The translations under genes and the position numbers were made by a program. From contig NZ_SWCI01000003.1 of the NCBI RefSeq assembly GCF_005116715.1, forward strand, positions 310,001-374,000: 64,000 nt of DNA, in the 5' to 3' direction. Origin of the DNA: Ferrimonas sediminicola (GTDB lineage: Bacteria > Pseudomonadota > Gammaproteobacteria > Enterobacterales > Shewanellaceae). The notes under the pieces are model-generated. The model was given only the letters and a program-made list of their open reading frames with translations, did no database searches and had not been told where the DNA came from. Shown here one piece after another: positions 9,276-16,940 of this stretch (the first letter of the stretch is position 1; every line of letters starts with the position of its first letter).

Positions 9276-9602
9276 TCAGACGACGGCAGTCAAGCGATCT
9301 CTCACCTCTCTTCCTTTCTCGGTCAGGAAGGCCCGCTTGATGCGGTAATCCTGTTCGTCGATGCGAAGTTCAACCAGACCCAATCCCTGGCGTCCGGAAT
9401 GCACCCGTTCAGACAGCAGTCTCGCATTGCGACTGGCGCTGGCTTGTGACATTTCGAATCGTTCTTGAAGATCCTTGATTGAGCACCCCTCTTCCTGGCA
9501 AACCTGCATGAACATCAGGCAGGTTTGAGGAGGAATCTCGGAGTACACATCTCGGAAGATCTCTACAGCGTCCATCAGTTTCGTAAGTTGAGCTTGTGCC
9601 AT
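9276..9602 (-). CDS. Small MarR-like winged-helix regulator
   Basis: 108-aa protein with a helix-turn-helix (about residues 40-65, CSIKDLQERFEMSQASASRNARLL) followed by a wing-like region (LGLVELRIDEQDYRIKRAFLTEKGREV). The C-terminal TEKGREV pattern is typical of MarR-type winged helices. It lacks the long dimerisation helices of classic MarR proteins. It stands alone with its own terminator, and its targets are unknown. GAGG is about 12 nt before the ATG, so the start is not certain. Confidence 0.75.
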   Translation of the reverse strand: MAQAQLTKLMDAVEIFRDVYSEIPPQTCLMFMQVCQEEGCSIKDLQERFEMSQASASRNARLLSERVHSGRQGLGLVELRIDEQDYRIKRAFLTEKGREVRDRLTAVV

Positions 9603-9938
9603 TGTTATATGTTTCCTCTGCTCAATGCTCTTTTGACAACGTTCGTTGTTCTTATAATAAATACGCGTTTAATTGGATGTTTCATGCGTATTGATATCAG
9701 CAGATATGCCCGATAGCCAGTTTAAAAAAATGAAAATTTGATCTGACGTACATCTTCACTGAAGTTCAAGCATTATGAAAACTTGATTCAATACAAAATT
9801 TAACACCCTGGTAACTGAGTAAAGGCGCAGAAACGCGCCTTCACCTTTGCCGGGTCGGCCGACTATGGCCATAAGTTGCGGTTATTAACTAATCAAAATT
9901 CCGCATATGCCTCAAATTTCCAGTCAAAATCCGGTTTT
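9603..9938. other. AT-rich intergenic region, no gene seen
   Basis: It contains the upstream region of the MarR-like gene and the sequence beyond the xthA stop. A hairpin AAGGCGC/GCGCCTT (9822-9841) lies about 100 nt past xthA and could end that transcript, though it lacks a good T-tract. Confidence 0.5.
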
Positions 9939-10745
9939 TCACTGGATACTGGTCCAGACGGGGGCGTGATCGGACGGTTTTTCGATTCCCCGCAGATCAT
10001 AATCCACATCCGACTGAATTAACCTTTTCGTTAAGGGGGAGGAGGTTAGGATCACATCAATGCGTAACCCCCTGTTATCATCAAAGCCCCGCGAACGATA
10101 ATCAAACCAACTGAAGCGGTCGTCAATTTCAGGATTCAGATATCTGAAGCTGTCAGTGAGACCCCAATTAACCAGTTTGCTTAACCATTCCCTTTCTTCC
10201 GGAAGAAAAGAACATTTACCGGTCTTCAGCCAGCGCTTGGCGTTGGTTTCACCGATGCCGATATCCAGGTCGGTGGGACTGATGTTGATGTCGCCCATGA
10301 CCACAAGGTTATCATTGGGGGTGTGATGTTGGCTAAGATGGTTTAACAGGTCGGAGTAGAACTGCCTCTTAGCGGGAAACTTGGTTTCATGGTTGCGGTT
10401 CTCCCCCTGAGGGAAGTAGCCGTTGAGGACGCGAATCGCTTCGCCATTGGGGCCGTCGACAGTGGCCATGATCATCCGTTTCTGTGCGGCGCCATCATCC
10501 GTGCTCCAGCCTCTCTGTACCTCTCTGGGAGGGGTACGGGTGAGAAGGGCCACACCGTAGTGACCCTTCTGACCGTGGTGGACGACGTGGTAACCCATCT
10601 TCTCTACCTGTTCCAGGGGGAATTGGGGGTCGTCCACCTTGATCTCCTGCAGGCCGATCACATCGGGTTGATGCTTGTCGATCAGGGCCTGCAGTTGATG
10701 CAGCCGAGCCCGAATGCCATTGATATTAAATGACACGAACTTCAT
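9939..10745 (-). CDS. xthA: Exodeoxyribonuclease III
   Basis: AP endonuclease and 3'-5' exonuclease of base-excision repair. The 268-aa length equals E. coli XthA. The protein starts [18 protein letters not shown]. Catalytic motifs are LQEIKVDD (metal-binding Glu), [24 protein letters not shown] (Asp/Asn) and the C-terminal SDHAPVW with the active-site Asp-His pair. The open frame extends upstream to 10949, but that part lies over yciI and is not family sequence, so the start is ATG at 10745. It follows yciI by 16 nt and is probably co-transcribed with it. Confidence 0.96.
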   Translation of the reverse strand: MKFVSFNINGIRARLHQLQALIDKHQPDVIGLQEIKVDDPQFPLEQVEKMGYHVVHHGQKGHYGVALLTRTPPREVQRGWSTDDGAAQKRMIMATVDGPNGEAIRVLNGYFPQGENRNHETKFPAKRQFYSDLLNHLSQHHTPNDNLVVMGDINISPTDLDIGIGETNAKRWLKTGKCSFLPEEREWLSKLVNWGLTDSFRYLNPEIDDRFSWFDYRSRGFDDNRGLRIDVILTSSPLTKRLIQSDVDYDLRGIEKPSDHAPVWTSIQ

Positions 10746-10761
10746 TGGGGCTTCCAAGGGG

Positions 10762-11061
10762 TTAGGGCAAAACCAGTTTGTAGGGCTTGATGATGGAGCG
10801 GGCATAGACGCCGGCGTCGATGTAGGGATCGGCATCGGCCCAGGCTTGGGCGGCTTCCAGGGAGTCGAAATCGGCAATGACCAGCGAGCCGGTAAAGCCG
10901 GCTTCACCGGGATCTTCGGCATCCACGGCGGGCAGCGGGCCGGCGGCAAACAGTCGGCCCTCCTCTTTCAGCTGCTGCAAACGAGCCAGGTGCGCCGGAC
11001 GCGCTTCTTTGCGCAGCGGCAGGCTGTTCTCTACGTCCTCAGAATAAATCATATACCACAT
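10762..11061 (-). CDS. yciI: YciI family protein with mobile-element-derived 5' end
   Basis: 99-aa YCII-domain protein (about residues 1-95: [28 protein letters not shown], then [40 protein letters not shown]). It is a small ferredoxin-like-fold protein whose cellular role is not established. Its N-terminal codons sit inside the attL repeat of the adjacent prophage remnant. The ATG (11059-11061) has AAGGTG 7 nt upstream, supplied by the element. The second copy of the first eight codons at 14762-14784, with its own ribosome site, shows where the gene originally began. The protein looks intact, so integration preserved it, but its native promoter is now 3.7 kb away. Confidence 0.92.
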   Translation of the reverse strand: MWYMIYSEDVENSLPLRKEARPAHLARLQQLKEEGRLFAAGPLPAVDAEDPGEAGFTGSLVIADFDSLEAAQAWADADPYIDAGVYARSIIKPYKLVLP

Positions 11062-11063
11062 AG
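11039..11063 (-). repeat. Left attachment site (attL) overlapping the yciI start
   Basis: A 25-nt sequence covering the first eight codons of yciI, beginning CTATGTGGTA on the minus strand. It recurs at 14762-14786 with 23 of 25 identical bases, in the same orientation. Both differences are synonymous (Tyr TAT/TAC and Ile ATT/ATC). Confidence 0.8.
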
Positions 11064-11092
11064 TATTCACCTTATTTTTTAGTGGGTTACAT

Positions 11093-11398
11093 TTATGATT
11101 GATTGCCATGTACCATATTTGTACCAAAATCGCCGATTTTCAGTCCGAGTTTGCTAGCAACCTGCTGGCGGTGCTGTTGTGCATCTTGCGGGATCCACTT
11201 TCCGTAAGTCGTCCGGATCATGCCCCAATCTGCGTGCCCCATCTGGGTGGCAACGTACATCGGGTCCACACCGGCGGAGAGCAGCCAGCTAGCATAACTG
11301 TGTCGCGTCTGATACGGCACCCGGTAGCGTAACCCAGCTTTCCGGATAATGGCAGCCCAATTCTGGTTCTCGAAGAGTTGAGGGGAGCTAAAGTGCGC
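11093..11398 (-). pseudogene. Tyrosine recombinase (integrase), C-terminal fragment
   Basis: About 100 residues of the catalytic domain of a phage integrase: RKAGLRYRVPYQTRHSYASWLL, then GVDPMYVATQMGHADWGMIRTTYGKWIP. These carry the RH box, the later His, and the Tyr nucleophile (TTYGKW). The N-terminal DNA-binding domains and the first catalytic Arg are missing. Upstream of about 11398 the frame continues only into antisense of a phage tail gene. The last codons, before the TAA at 11093-11095, overlap a repeat also found at the far end of the element. It was presumably the integrase that inserted the prophage at yciI. Confidence 0.85.
11110..11130. repeat. Putative integrase arm-type site, left copy
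   Basis: GTACCATATTTGTACCAAAA lies within the last codons of the integrase fragment. It matches 14638-14658 at 19 of 21 positions in the same orientation. It contains two direct GTACC motifs 11 nt apart. Confidence 0.45.
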
Positions 11399-11399
11399 A

Positions 11400-11666
11400 A
11401 TGGAACCGCGGGGGCCGCGGCGCAGGAAAACCCGGGAGCACACCCTCAGGCAGCTGTCGGCCCAGTCCAAGCAGCTGGTGCAGCAGCACAGGAAGATCCA
11501 CTTCGCCCCGCAGATCACCGTCATCCCCTCCGGCAACCCGGAGTATGACCGCAGCGTGGCCCAAGAGGTGACCGATATACTCAGACGGGATCTCAGCGGC
11601 GTGCTGCTTGGGGATGAGGTGGCGTTGCGGGCCGATGCGGCCCTGACAGACAGGAGTGACACATGA
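11400..11666 (+). pseudogene. Phage tail tape-measure-like protein, C-terminal fragment
   Basis: An 88-codon frame whose second half, IHFAPQITVIPSGNPEYDRSVAQEVTDILRRDL, resembles the C-terminal region of tail tape-measure proteins of P2-like phages. The N-terminal bulk is missing, cut at the junction with the integrase fragment. The ATG at 11400 is therefore not a true start. The stop overlaps the start of a gpU-like sequence, as in P2-type tail gene order. The assignment rests on pattern and context. Confidence 0.5.
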
Positions 11667-12210
11667 GACAGATGCTGTCCGTGGGCGGCTTTATCTTCGC
11701 CCTCGCCAAGGACACCCCCTGACTCGCACCAGTGACGGGCGCGATAACCTCGACAGCACCATCGATCTGCTGCGCACCAGCGACACTGGCGCCAGTTGGG
11801 AGAGCTACCAAGGAGCGGCGTTTGATTTTGCCAACAATGCCCACACCTAAGCCTTCCCGGCGGGCCGCATCGAGATCCTGACCTACACCGCTTGGGCCAG
11901 CATGACTGAGCCCGGCTGGGTAATGGCCATCAACTCCAACAAGGTGGACGAAGGTGCGCTGCTGGTTGAGGGGATGACCGGCGAGGTGCTCACCGGCGCC
12001 GGTTCCGAGCTGCTGGCCGCCCAAGGGATCAAGGACGGGGTGCTGAGCCACGCCGCAAAGACCATCAGCGGCAGCTACCCGGTGCACAGTCAGCCGATCA
12101 CCGTCAACGGCCAGGCCCGCCCGGGGTTGTGCGTCGATGACTCCGGGGTGCTGGATTTGAATGACGCCAGCCAGTGCCACCAGACCACCCTGCCACACGG
12201 CTGGGTTTAA
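11663..12210 (+). pseudogene. Disrupted phage tail/virion gene (gpU-like start, later frame with internal stop)
   Basis: The ATG at 11663 opens a gpU-like N-terminus (MRQMLSVGGFIFALAKDTP) that ends after 19 codons. Another frame runs from about 11720 to 12210 and is interrupted by TAA at 11848-11850 (FDFANNAHT stop AFPAGRIEILTYTAWASMTEPGWVM), then continues to DASQCHQTTLPHGWV. The two frames look like parts of different phage genes joined by deletion and broken by a stop. I do not recognise the second part beyond a probable virion or tail protein. Confidence 0.45.
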
Positions 12211-12213
12211 GCA

Positions 12214-12453
12214 GTGACCATGGATTTGACGATGTTCTTCGCCCTGGATGAGGCTGGCCTACAGGTGCTGGCCACCCGCCCCCGGGTCAAGGCCCCCGCC
12301 AAGATGGCCGAGCTGGCCATCGCCACCGAGCAGTGGTGCTGGTTCGACGCCTACCAGGCGTGGCAGGCCGAGGCCGAAGCCCTGCTGGCCAGAGAGCCGC
12401 AGCAGGCCCGGGACCCGGACAGCGGCGAGTACCCGGCCGCGTTCTTTTCCTAG
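12214..12453 (+). CDS. Hypothetical phage-derived protein
   Basis: 79-aa open frame (GTG 12214 or ATG 12220) immediately after the tail remnant, with the same high GC. It is Ala/Glu/Trp-rich and helical: KMAELAIATEQWCWFDAYQAWQAEAEALLARE. Its position suggests a small tail or assembly protein of the prophage. I do not recognise it, and it may be a fragment. Confidence 0.4.
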   Translation: MTMDLTMFFALDEAGLQVLATRPRVKAPAKMAELAIATEQWCWFDAYQAWQAEAEALLAREPQQARDPDSGEYPAAFFS

Positions 12454-12509
12454 GTCATTTCCTATCTCTGCCAAATAATCCACACAGAGGCCCGTTTGCT
12501 GGATATATC

Positions 12510-12626
12510 ATGAGTAATAAGCGTGAAAAAATTAAAAAATTCTTTCTGATATGTCTGATTGAGGAATGCTATAGGTCTATAGATACGCATCGTGATACGA
12601 GTCATACTCATGTGGCTGGTTGGTGA
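12510..12626 (+). CDS. Possible small ORF, 38 aa
   Basis: It begins MSNKREKIKKFFLICLIEECYR and ends HTHVAGW. It is in the AT-rich part of the element and has no clear ribosome site. It is a basic N-terminus followed by one short hydrophobic stretch. It may be chance. Confidence 0.2.
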   Translation: MSNKREKIKKFFLICLIEECYRSIDTHRDTSHTHVAGW

Positions 12627-12819
12627 AAAATCATTTGACGAACAGTGGCGACAATGTTAGCGTTTGGCTGCCGTTTGGTTATTTTCTTTTGGTTTTTTGG
12701 GAGTTTCAAGGATGAGTGCTTCTATAAACAATGTTCACAAGGCAGTAATTTTCTGCCGAACCCTCCGTTGTTGATCCTCTTCTTGTTGCATCTTGGTTTC
12801 TTGTGAAATGGATTTTTGT

Positions 12820-13011
12820 ATGAAAAAGTTAGTTGTTGCTTTTCTCTGCTCTATGAGCTTCTATTCAAGTGCCACTATTATCACTTATCGCTGTGATAAT
12901 AGTTGTGTCACTACGATTGACTCTGTTACTGGTGAAGTTGTAGTAAAAGACTGTTGTGGCGGGCGAGTGACCGCTGTGTTTACTCAAGAAGGCGAAATCC
13001 CAAAGAAATAA
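12820..13011 (+). CDS. Small exported Cys-rich protein
   Basis: 63-aa protein beginning MKKLVVAFLCSMSFYSSA, a typical Sec signal peptide with a likely cleavage after SSA. The mature part is about 45 residues with four cysteines (YRCDNSCVTT and VKDCCGGR), suggesting disulfides and a periplasmic or outside location. An upstream ATG at 12808 is also possible. It lies 10-13 nt before the next gene in a probable two-gene unit. Base composition is far more AT-rich than the chromosome around it, consistent with horizontally acquired cargo. Function unknown. Confidence 0.6.
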   Translation: MKKLVVAFLCSMSFYSSATIITYRCDNSCVTTIDSVTGEVVVKDCCGGRVTAVFTQEGEIPKK

Positions 13012-13024
13012 ACTGGAGTAAATG

Positions 13025-13738
13025 ATGACAAAGGGAACAGCGATCATTTTTGTTTTGGCTATGGCTTGCTTTGGGGGCTATTATATATTTCATGATGGCC
13101 GTTCAATATCTTCAGATATAGAGGTGGCCATTAGTGAGTCGAGTTCCGGTGAGCGTAACTTGGCGTCAAAGGTTGCTGTTTCCATTACAGGAAGTAGTGG
13201 CAGTGTTGGAGTGTCAAATGATTCCGGAGACTACTCCGCAGTTCCTGGCCTAAACTTGGAAGTTGGTGATGTTAATGGTAAGCCAGAACGCCTAGAAGTG
13301 TCTGACAGTACAAAGTTCGAAGAAGCTATTTCTTCAACGATTGTCAAAGGCTCGATAAACCCGGCGGCGGTTTACCCAATTATCAGCGCTAAGAATTTTA
13401 ATGAACTTCTTGATAGACTTGATGAAGCATCAGATAAAACGGAGGCTGCATCGGAGTTTGAATATAATGTTCAAGACTACATTTTATCGTCTGAATTTAA
13501 CTCGTCCCTTCAGGATTCGAGAGTATCTTGTAATAACGATATTTGCATGGGGGAGTTTTCGTCGGTATCTGAAGATGAACTTAAGGAATTCCTTGATGGT
13601 TTTCTCAACGGTGATACTAGTCCTCTTCATGCTAATGGCGTAGTAAATGTTTATAACTTTACAACAGATGGTAGGCATGGCAGCAGAGTCTTCTTCAACT
13701 CTGATTCTAGTATTTCTGGAGTTGTGACTTATAGATGA
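13025..13738 (+). CDS. Membrane-anchored exported protein of unknown function
   Basis: 237-aa protein with an N-terminal hydrophobic segment (about residues 4-22, GTAIIFVLAMACFGGYYIF) and a long, acidic, Ser-rich soluble domain that should face the periplasm. Residues 25-90 are low-complexity Ser/Gly/Asp. A more structured part follows (FNELLDRLDEASDKTEAASEFEYNVQDYIL). Two cysteines (SCNNDICMG) could pair. GGAG is 6 nt before the ATG at 13025 and only 3 nt before the alternative at 13022. It follows the small Cys-rich exported protein, and the pair may act together. No family recognised. Confidence 0.6.
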   Translation: MTKGTAIIFVLAMACFGGYYIFHDGRSISSDIEVAISESSSGERNLASKVAVSITGSSGSVGVSNDSGDYSAVPGLNLEVGDVNGKPERLEVSDSTKFEEAISSTIVKGSINPAAVYPIISAKNFNELLDRLDEASDKTEAASEFEYNVQDYILSSEFNSSLQDSRVSCNNDICMGEFSSVSEDELKEFLDGFLNGDTSPLHANGVVNVYNFTTDGRHGSRVFFNSDSSISGVVTYR

Positions 13739-14188
13739 GGTATATGTTTAAGTCTTTTTGAGAGGATTTGTGTGGGTTTTTATTTCTTGAATTTCGCATA
13801 TGTTTGGTCGCATTTTTCTGCAATTTTACCAGCATGTATCTTCGAGTTGTATTTTTTGTGCTCACCTGATTTTTGGAGAAGTTAATTAATGGTTTTATAT
13901 AAGTGTTCAGCGACATATTGTTTGTCTGAATCATTGTAATGGTTAGTGACTAGGCCAGAAGCTGATGCTCTAAATGTGGGCTGCGTTGTTGCCGACGCTC
14001 TCAATTGTAGAAGGCATTAGGTGCAGGGGTAGTGCGTAAGATGTTTAGAGTGCTTATTGATTGAAAATCAGTAAAAATAACCACTTGGTTTGTTGGTTTT
14101 GGTTAATCGTTTTATACGGATGCTCGTCAATAGCTTGAACTACATCGATTGTTCGACGGTCTCCAAAACCGATGGCTGTCAGGTGGGG
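13739..14188. other. AT-rich gap inside the element, no gene seen
   Basis: About 450 bp between two convergent genes. Short frames are present, but none has a ribosome site or recognisable sequence. Confidence 0.5.
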
Positions 14189-14557
14189 CTAGTAGCGCAC
14201 CCCCTTGACCGCCAGGCCTTTTGAGCGGGCCGCTTGGATGAGGTAGTGTGTGTCTGGGCTGCGCCCGTCCCAGAACGCTACCAGGGCACGACTGACATTG
14301 GTCATGAACTCGGTGCGCACGAACAGGGCGCGGTCGCCATGGAAGTCTGGTTCGTAGGGGGGGCGCTGCAAGGGAATGTTCCGCTCTTTGGCGTAGTGCT
14401 CGGTTAGGGTTTCGGTACCGGGCTCACCACCGGAGACGATGATCACGCCCTGGCTGTTGTGACGTGTCAGCAGGTAGGCGTCCAGCTTACTCGCCAGCAG
14501 CTCATAATCTTCGAAATCCAACCCGCCAGTGACGATCACCTGATAGGGGCCCAGCAT
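14189..14557 (-). CDS. SLOG-domain (DUF2493-like) nucleotide-binding protein
   Basis: 122-aa single-domain protein. It opens with a Rossmann-like strand, YQVIVTGGLDFEDYELL. It then has VIIVSGGEPGTETLTEHYAKERNIPL and, near the end, MTNVSRALVAFWDGRSPDTHYLIQAARSKGL, the GGxxG and DGxSxGT-type motifs of the YspA/DUF2493 branch of the SLOG superfamily, in a slightly divergent form (GEPGTE for GAxGAD, SPDTH for SxGT). Such genes are common in phages and islands and are predicted to bind nucleotides or ADP-ribose derivatives; the role is not established. It lies near the right end of the element, facing inward. Confidence 0.7.
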   Translation of the reverse strand: MLGPYQVIVTGGLDFEDYELLASKLDAYLLTRHNSQGVIIVSGGEPGTETLTEHYAKERNIPLQRPPYEPDFHGDRALFVRTEFMTNVSRALVAFWDGRSPDTHYLIQAARSKGLAVKGVRY

Positions 14558-14637
14558 TACATCATTCTCTCTTCAGTTGTCTGAGCTGGCGGGTCGTCTG
14601 GCGATCTTGGTGGATCTCTAAGTTATTGATTAACCGT

Positions 14638-14658
14638 GTACCATATATGTACCAAAAA
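14638..14658. repeat. Putative integrase arm-type site, right copy
   Basis: GTACCATATATGTACCAAAA, same orientation as the copy at 11110-11130, with a third TGGTAC motif just after. It lies about 105 nt inside the right att site. Repeats of CAATGGCAA follow at about 14679-14745; a complementary copy (TTGCCATTG-like) is near 11100. Confidence 0.45.
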
Positions 14659-14761
14659 TATGGTACAGGGTGGCACACAATGGCAAAGCAATGAGACGGG
14701 CGATCTCGTAAGTTGCTGTTTTGGCTAGCAATGGCAATCAATGGCAAGTGTGGGGTCAGAT

Positions 14762-14786
14762 TCAGAATAGATCATGTACCACATAG
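14762..14786 (-). repeat. Right attachment site (attR) with the original yciI start
   Basis: Second copy of the yciI start sequence. On the minus strand it encodes MWYMIYSE and is preceded by AAGGAAGGATATGGCT, a good ribosome site. After these codons the frame runs into element DNA and soon stops, so it is the displaced 5' end of yciI. Confidence 0.8.
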
Positions 14787-14887
14787 CCATATCCTTCCTT
14801 TTTGTGAAAATTAGTCCGATTATCATGGCTAGTCAGGGTGGAGTAAAGGGGCAGCTTCCGCCTCTGGGGAGAAATCTGAATCCGGGT

Positions 14888-14915
14888 CAGTCCCCAGGGC
14901 CGGGCCTGGGGACTG
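14888..14915 (-). terminator. Strong hairpin after tadD
   Basis: CAGTCCCCAGG and CCTGGGGACTG form an 11-bp stem with a 6-nt loop, directly after the tadD stop. No T-tract follows, so it may act as an mRNA 3' stabiliser or a weak terminator of the tad operon. Confidence 0.5.
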
Positions 14916-14921
14916 ATGTGG

Positions 14922-15947
14922 TCACTGTTTGGTTGGCGAGGGCGCCTGGTCGGCGGAGATCTCCGCCTTGTAATTGGCTTCCATCAGCAGGCTGACGGGG
15001 CGATAGTGGTGGGTGGCGGCGGTGGCCTTTCCCTGCAGCTCGCTGAGTTTTTCCAGGTTATCCTGGGCCTTGGCAAAATAGGTGGGCGAGGCGTCGATGG
15101 CGCGCCAAAACAGCTCCTGGGCATCCTGATAACGCCCCTCCAGCATGGCGAAATAGCCAAGATCGTTGAGGGCGTCGGCCTCGGGCATCACTCGCTTCAG
15201 GGCCACCAGGGCGCGTTTGTAGTGCTTCATCCTGGCATAGACCAGCCCGAGGTTATTCCAGGCTCGCTTGAAGTCCGGTTGCTTCTGTACCGCCTGTCTC
15301 AGGTTGATCTCCGCCTGTCTCAGGTTGCCATCGAGATAGTAGGAGTAGCCGATGTTGGTCAGGACATTAGCCGCATCGGGGGCTCGGTCGAGCACCAGGC
15401 GGTAATACTCCCTGGCCTCGGGGTAGTTGCCGCCGAGATCCTTGAGAATTCCCAGGGCGTTGTAACATCTGAGCGGTGATGTGTCGTCCAGGGGATGCAG
15501 TGGCGTGCTGTCACCGACGATCACCTGTTGGGAGAGCGTCAGCAGCCTCATCTGGTCCAGATCCGCGGCCTTCTGCAGGTAGATCAGCGCCTGTGGGTTG
15601 TCTCCGGCGCTGAGTTTGTGCAGGCCCAGGGAGGTGAGAGCCTGGACGTTGTCCGGTTGCTGTGTCAGTACATCGGTGAACGCCATCAGGGCATAGTCGC
15701 TGTGGCCCAGCTGGGTCTGGACCTCCCCTATCTGCATCAGGATCTCCGCGTCCCCGGGCGTCTGCTCCAGCGCTTTCAGGTAGTAGGCCAGGGCATCGTC
15801 CAGTTGCCGTCTCTGCACCGCCGCCTGCGCCTTGGTGACCAACTGGGCGCTGCTCTCCTGTGCAGGCGGTTCTGGATTCGGTGCGCTGGCGCATCCGGTG
15901 AGTATCAGGGAGAGAGCCAGCGCCGGAATGAGTCGGATTGCTGTCAT
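14922..15947 (-). CDS. tadD: Tad pilus TPR lipoprotein
   Basis: 341-aa lipoprotein: signal MTAIRLIPALALSLILTGC with the lipobox Cys at 19, followed by at least five tetratricopeptide repeats (for example AQAAVQRRQLDDALAYYLKALEQTPGDAEI and NVLTNIGYSYYLDGNLRQAEINLRQAVQKQPDFKRAWNNLGLVYA). In Tad systems TadD is thought to aid secretin assembly. The ATG at 15947 is chosen because AAGGA lies 6 nt upstream and the signal peptide starts there; the open frame reaches 15974. It is the last gene of the tad operon. Confidence 0.9.
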   Translation of the reverse strand: MTAIRLIPALALSLILTGCASAPNPEPPAQESSAQLVTKAQAAVQRRQLDDALAYYLKALEQTPGDAEILMQIGEVQTQLGHSDYALMAFTDVLTQQPDNVQALTSLGLHKLSAGDNPQALIYLQKAADLDQMRLLTLSQQVIVGDSTPLHPLDDTSPLRCYNALGILKDLGGNYPEAREYYRLVLDRAPDAANVLTNIGYSYYLDGNLRQAEINLRQAVQKQPDFKRAWNNLGLVYARMKHYKRALVALKRVMPEADALNDLGYFAMLEGRYQDAQELFWRAIDASPTYFAKAQDNLEKLSELQGKATAATHHYRPVSLLMEANYKAEISADQAPSPTKQ

Positions 15948-15960
15948 AGTTCGTCCTTGT

Positions 15961-16938
15961 TTAAAAAGCCACATCCCAAACCTCCATCAACTTCAGCATC
16001 GCCGGGCCAATGGCCACAATGAAGAAGGAGGGCCAGATGCAGAAGATCATGGGAAACATCATCTTTACTCCCAATTTCCCGGCCATCTCCTCCGCCGCCT
16101 GGATGCGCTTATCGCGGTACTCCTCGGAGTACACCCTCAGGGTTTCGGCGATGCCGGTGCCCAGGCGCATGCTCTGGGTAATGGAGCCGTTCAGCCCCTG
16201 GATATCCTCCAGGCCGGTACGGTCGGCGAACTCCTTCAGGGCCACGCTGACCTGCAAGCCGGCCCGGCACTTCTGGCATACCAGGTTCAGCTCCTCGGCC
16301 AGTTCGAAATGACTCAGGCGGATCTCGGTGGCCACCCGGTTCAGGGCCGCCAACAGCCCCAGGCCCGCCTCGCAGCAGACCACCAGCAGATCCAGGGCGT
16401 CGGGAAATCCCTGTTTGAGCTTCCTCATCCGCCTCGATGCCAGGTTGTCCAGGATCGCCGAGGGCAGGATGAAAGCGCCGCCCATCATCAGGGCGACCCC
16501 GTAGAACAGCATGATTCTCGAGGCGTCGGGAAACGCCTTGAGCAGGAGCATGGATCCGAAGGTCACGGCTATGAACAGCAGGATGCGACAGCCGTTGTAG
16601 ACGGCCAGGGCGCTGTTGGAGTGAAAGCCGGCGTGAATCAGGCGTTTGCGGGTGTCATCGTTACCAAAGGTAAAGTGCCCGATAAGCTTCTGGTGCTTCT
16701 TGCCGGTCAGACCATGTTCGAGGGACTCGTCAAAGTCCTGGCCCATCGCCACCTGGGGGCCCTCCTGCATCTTGAGCTGGGCCAGGCGCTTGCGGGTGGG
16801 GGAGTAGAGACCACTGAGGAGCAGACCCACCCCGATGGCCAGGGTGACCCCGGCGGCGGCGGCAATGCCGTAGACCACGTACAGGGAGTAGGTGGGGTTG
16901 TTGAGCTGCTCGTTAATCAGGTTTAACAGGTATTCCAT
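15961..16938 (-). CDS. tadC: Tad inner-membrane platform protein TadC (GspF family)
   Basis: 325-aa protein with the T2SS-F domain (about residues 150-300, LKQGFPDALDLLVVCCEAGLGLLAALNRVATEI) and hydrophobic helices at the N-terminus, near residue 110-160 and at the C-terminus. With TadB it forms the membrane platform that couples the TadA ATPase to pilus assembly. It follows tadB after 2 nt. Confidence 0.92.
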   Translation of the reverse strand: MEYLLNLINEQLNNPTYSLYVVYGIAAAAGVTLAIGVGLLLSGLYSPTRKRLAQLKMQEGPQVAMGQDFDESLEHGLTGKKHQKLIGHFTFGNDDTRKRLIHAGFHSNSALAVYNGCRILLFIAVTFGSMLLLKAFPDASRIMLFYGVALMMGGAFILPSAILDNLASRRMRKLKQGFPDALDLLVVCCEAGLGLLAALNRVATEIRLSHFELAEELNLVCQKCRAGLQVSVALKEFADRTGLEDIQGLNGSITQSMRLGTGIAETLRVYSEEYRDKRIQAAEEMAGKLGVKMMFPMIFCIWPSFFIVAIGPAMLKLMEVWDVAF

Positions 16939-16940
16939 GT

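Larger units (their letters stand above)
11039..14786. mobile_element. Prophage remnant (about 3.7 kb) integrated in the 5' end of yciI
   Basis: Bounded by 25-bp imperfect direct repeats that carry the yciI start codon. Inside lie, in order, the 3' part of a tyrosine integrase gene (minus), broken phage tail genes (plus), an AT-rich stretch with two exported-protein genes (plus), and a SLOG-domain gene (minus). A 21-nt repeat occurs once near each end (11110 and 14638) and could be integrase arm sites. The fusion of int to the tail genes near 11399 implies a large internal deletion, so the element should not move by itself. Confidence 0.8.

Noticed and set aside
10746-10949. 68-residue N-terminal extension of XthA
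   Set aside because: The extension is Pro-rich sequence read across yciI in another frame; the family N-terminus [10 protein letters not shown] begins at 10745.
11400-14786. CRISPR array or toxin-antitoxin pair in the accessory element
   Set aside because: No regularly spaced repeats occur, and none of the small genes shows a known toxin or antitoxin pattern.
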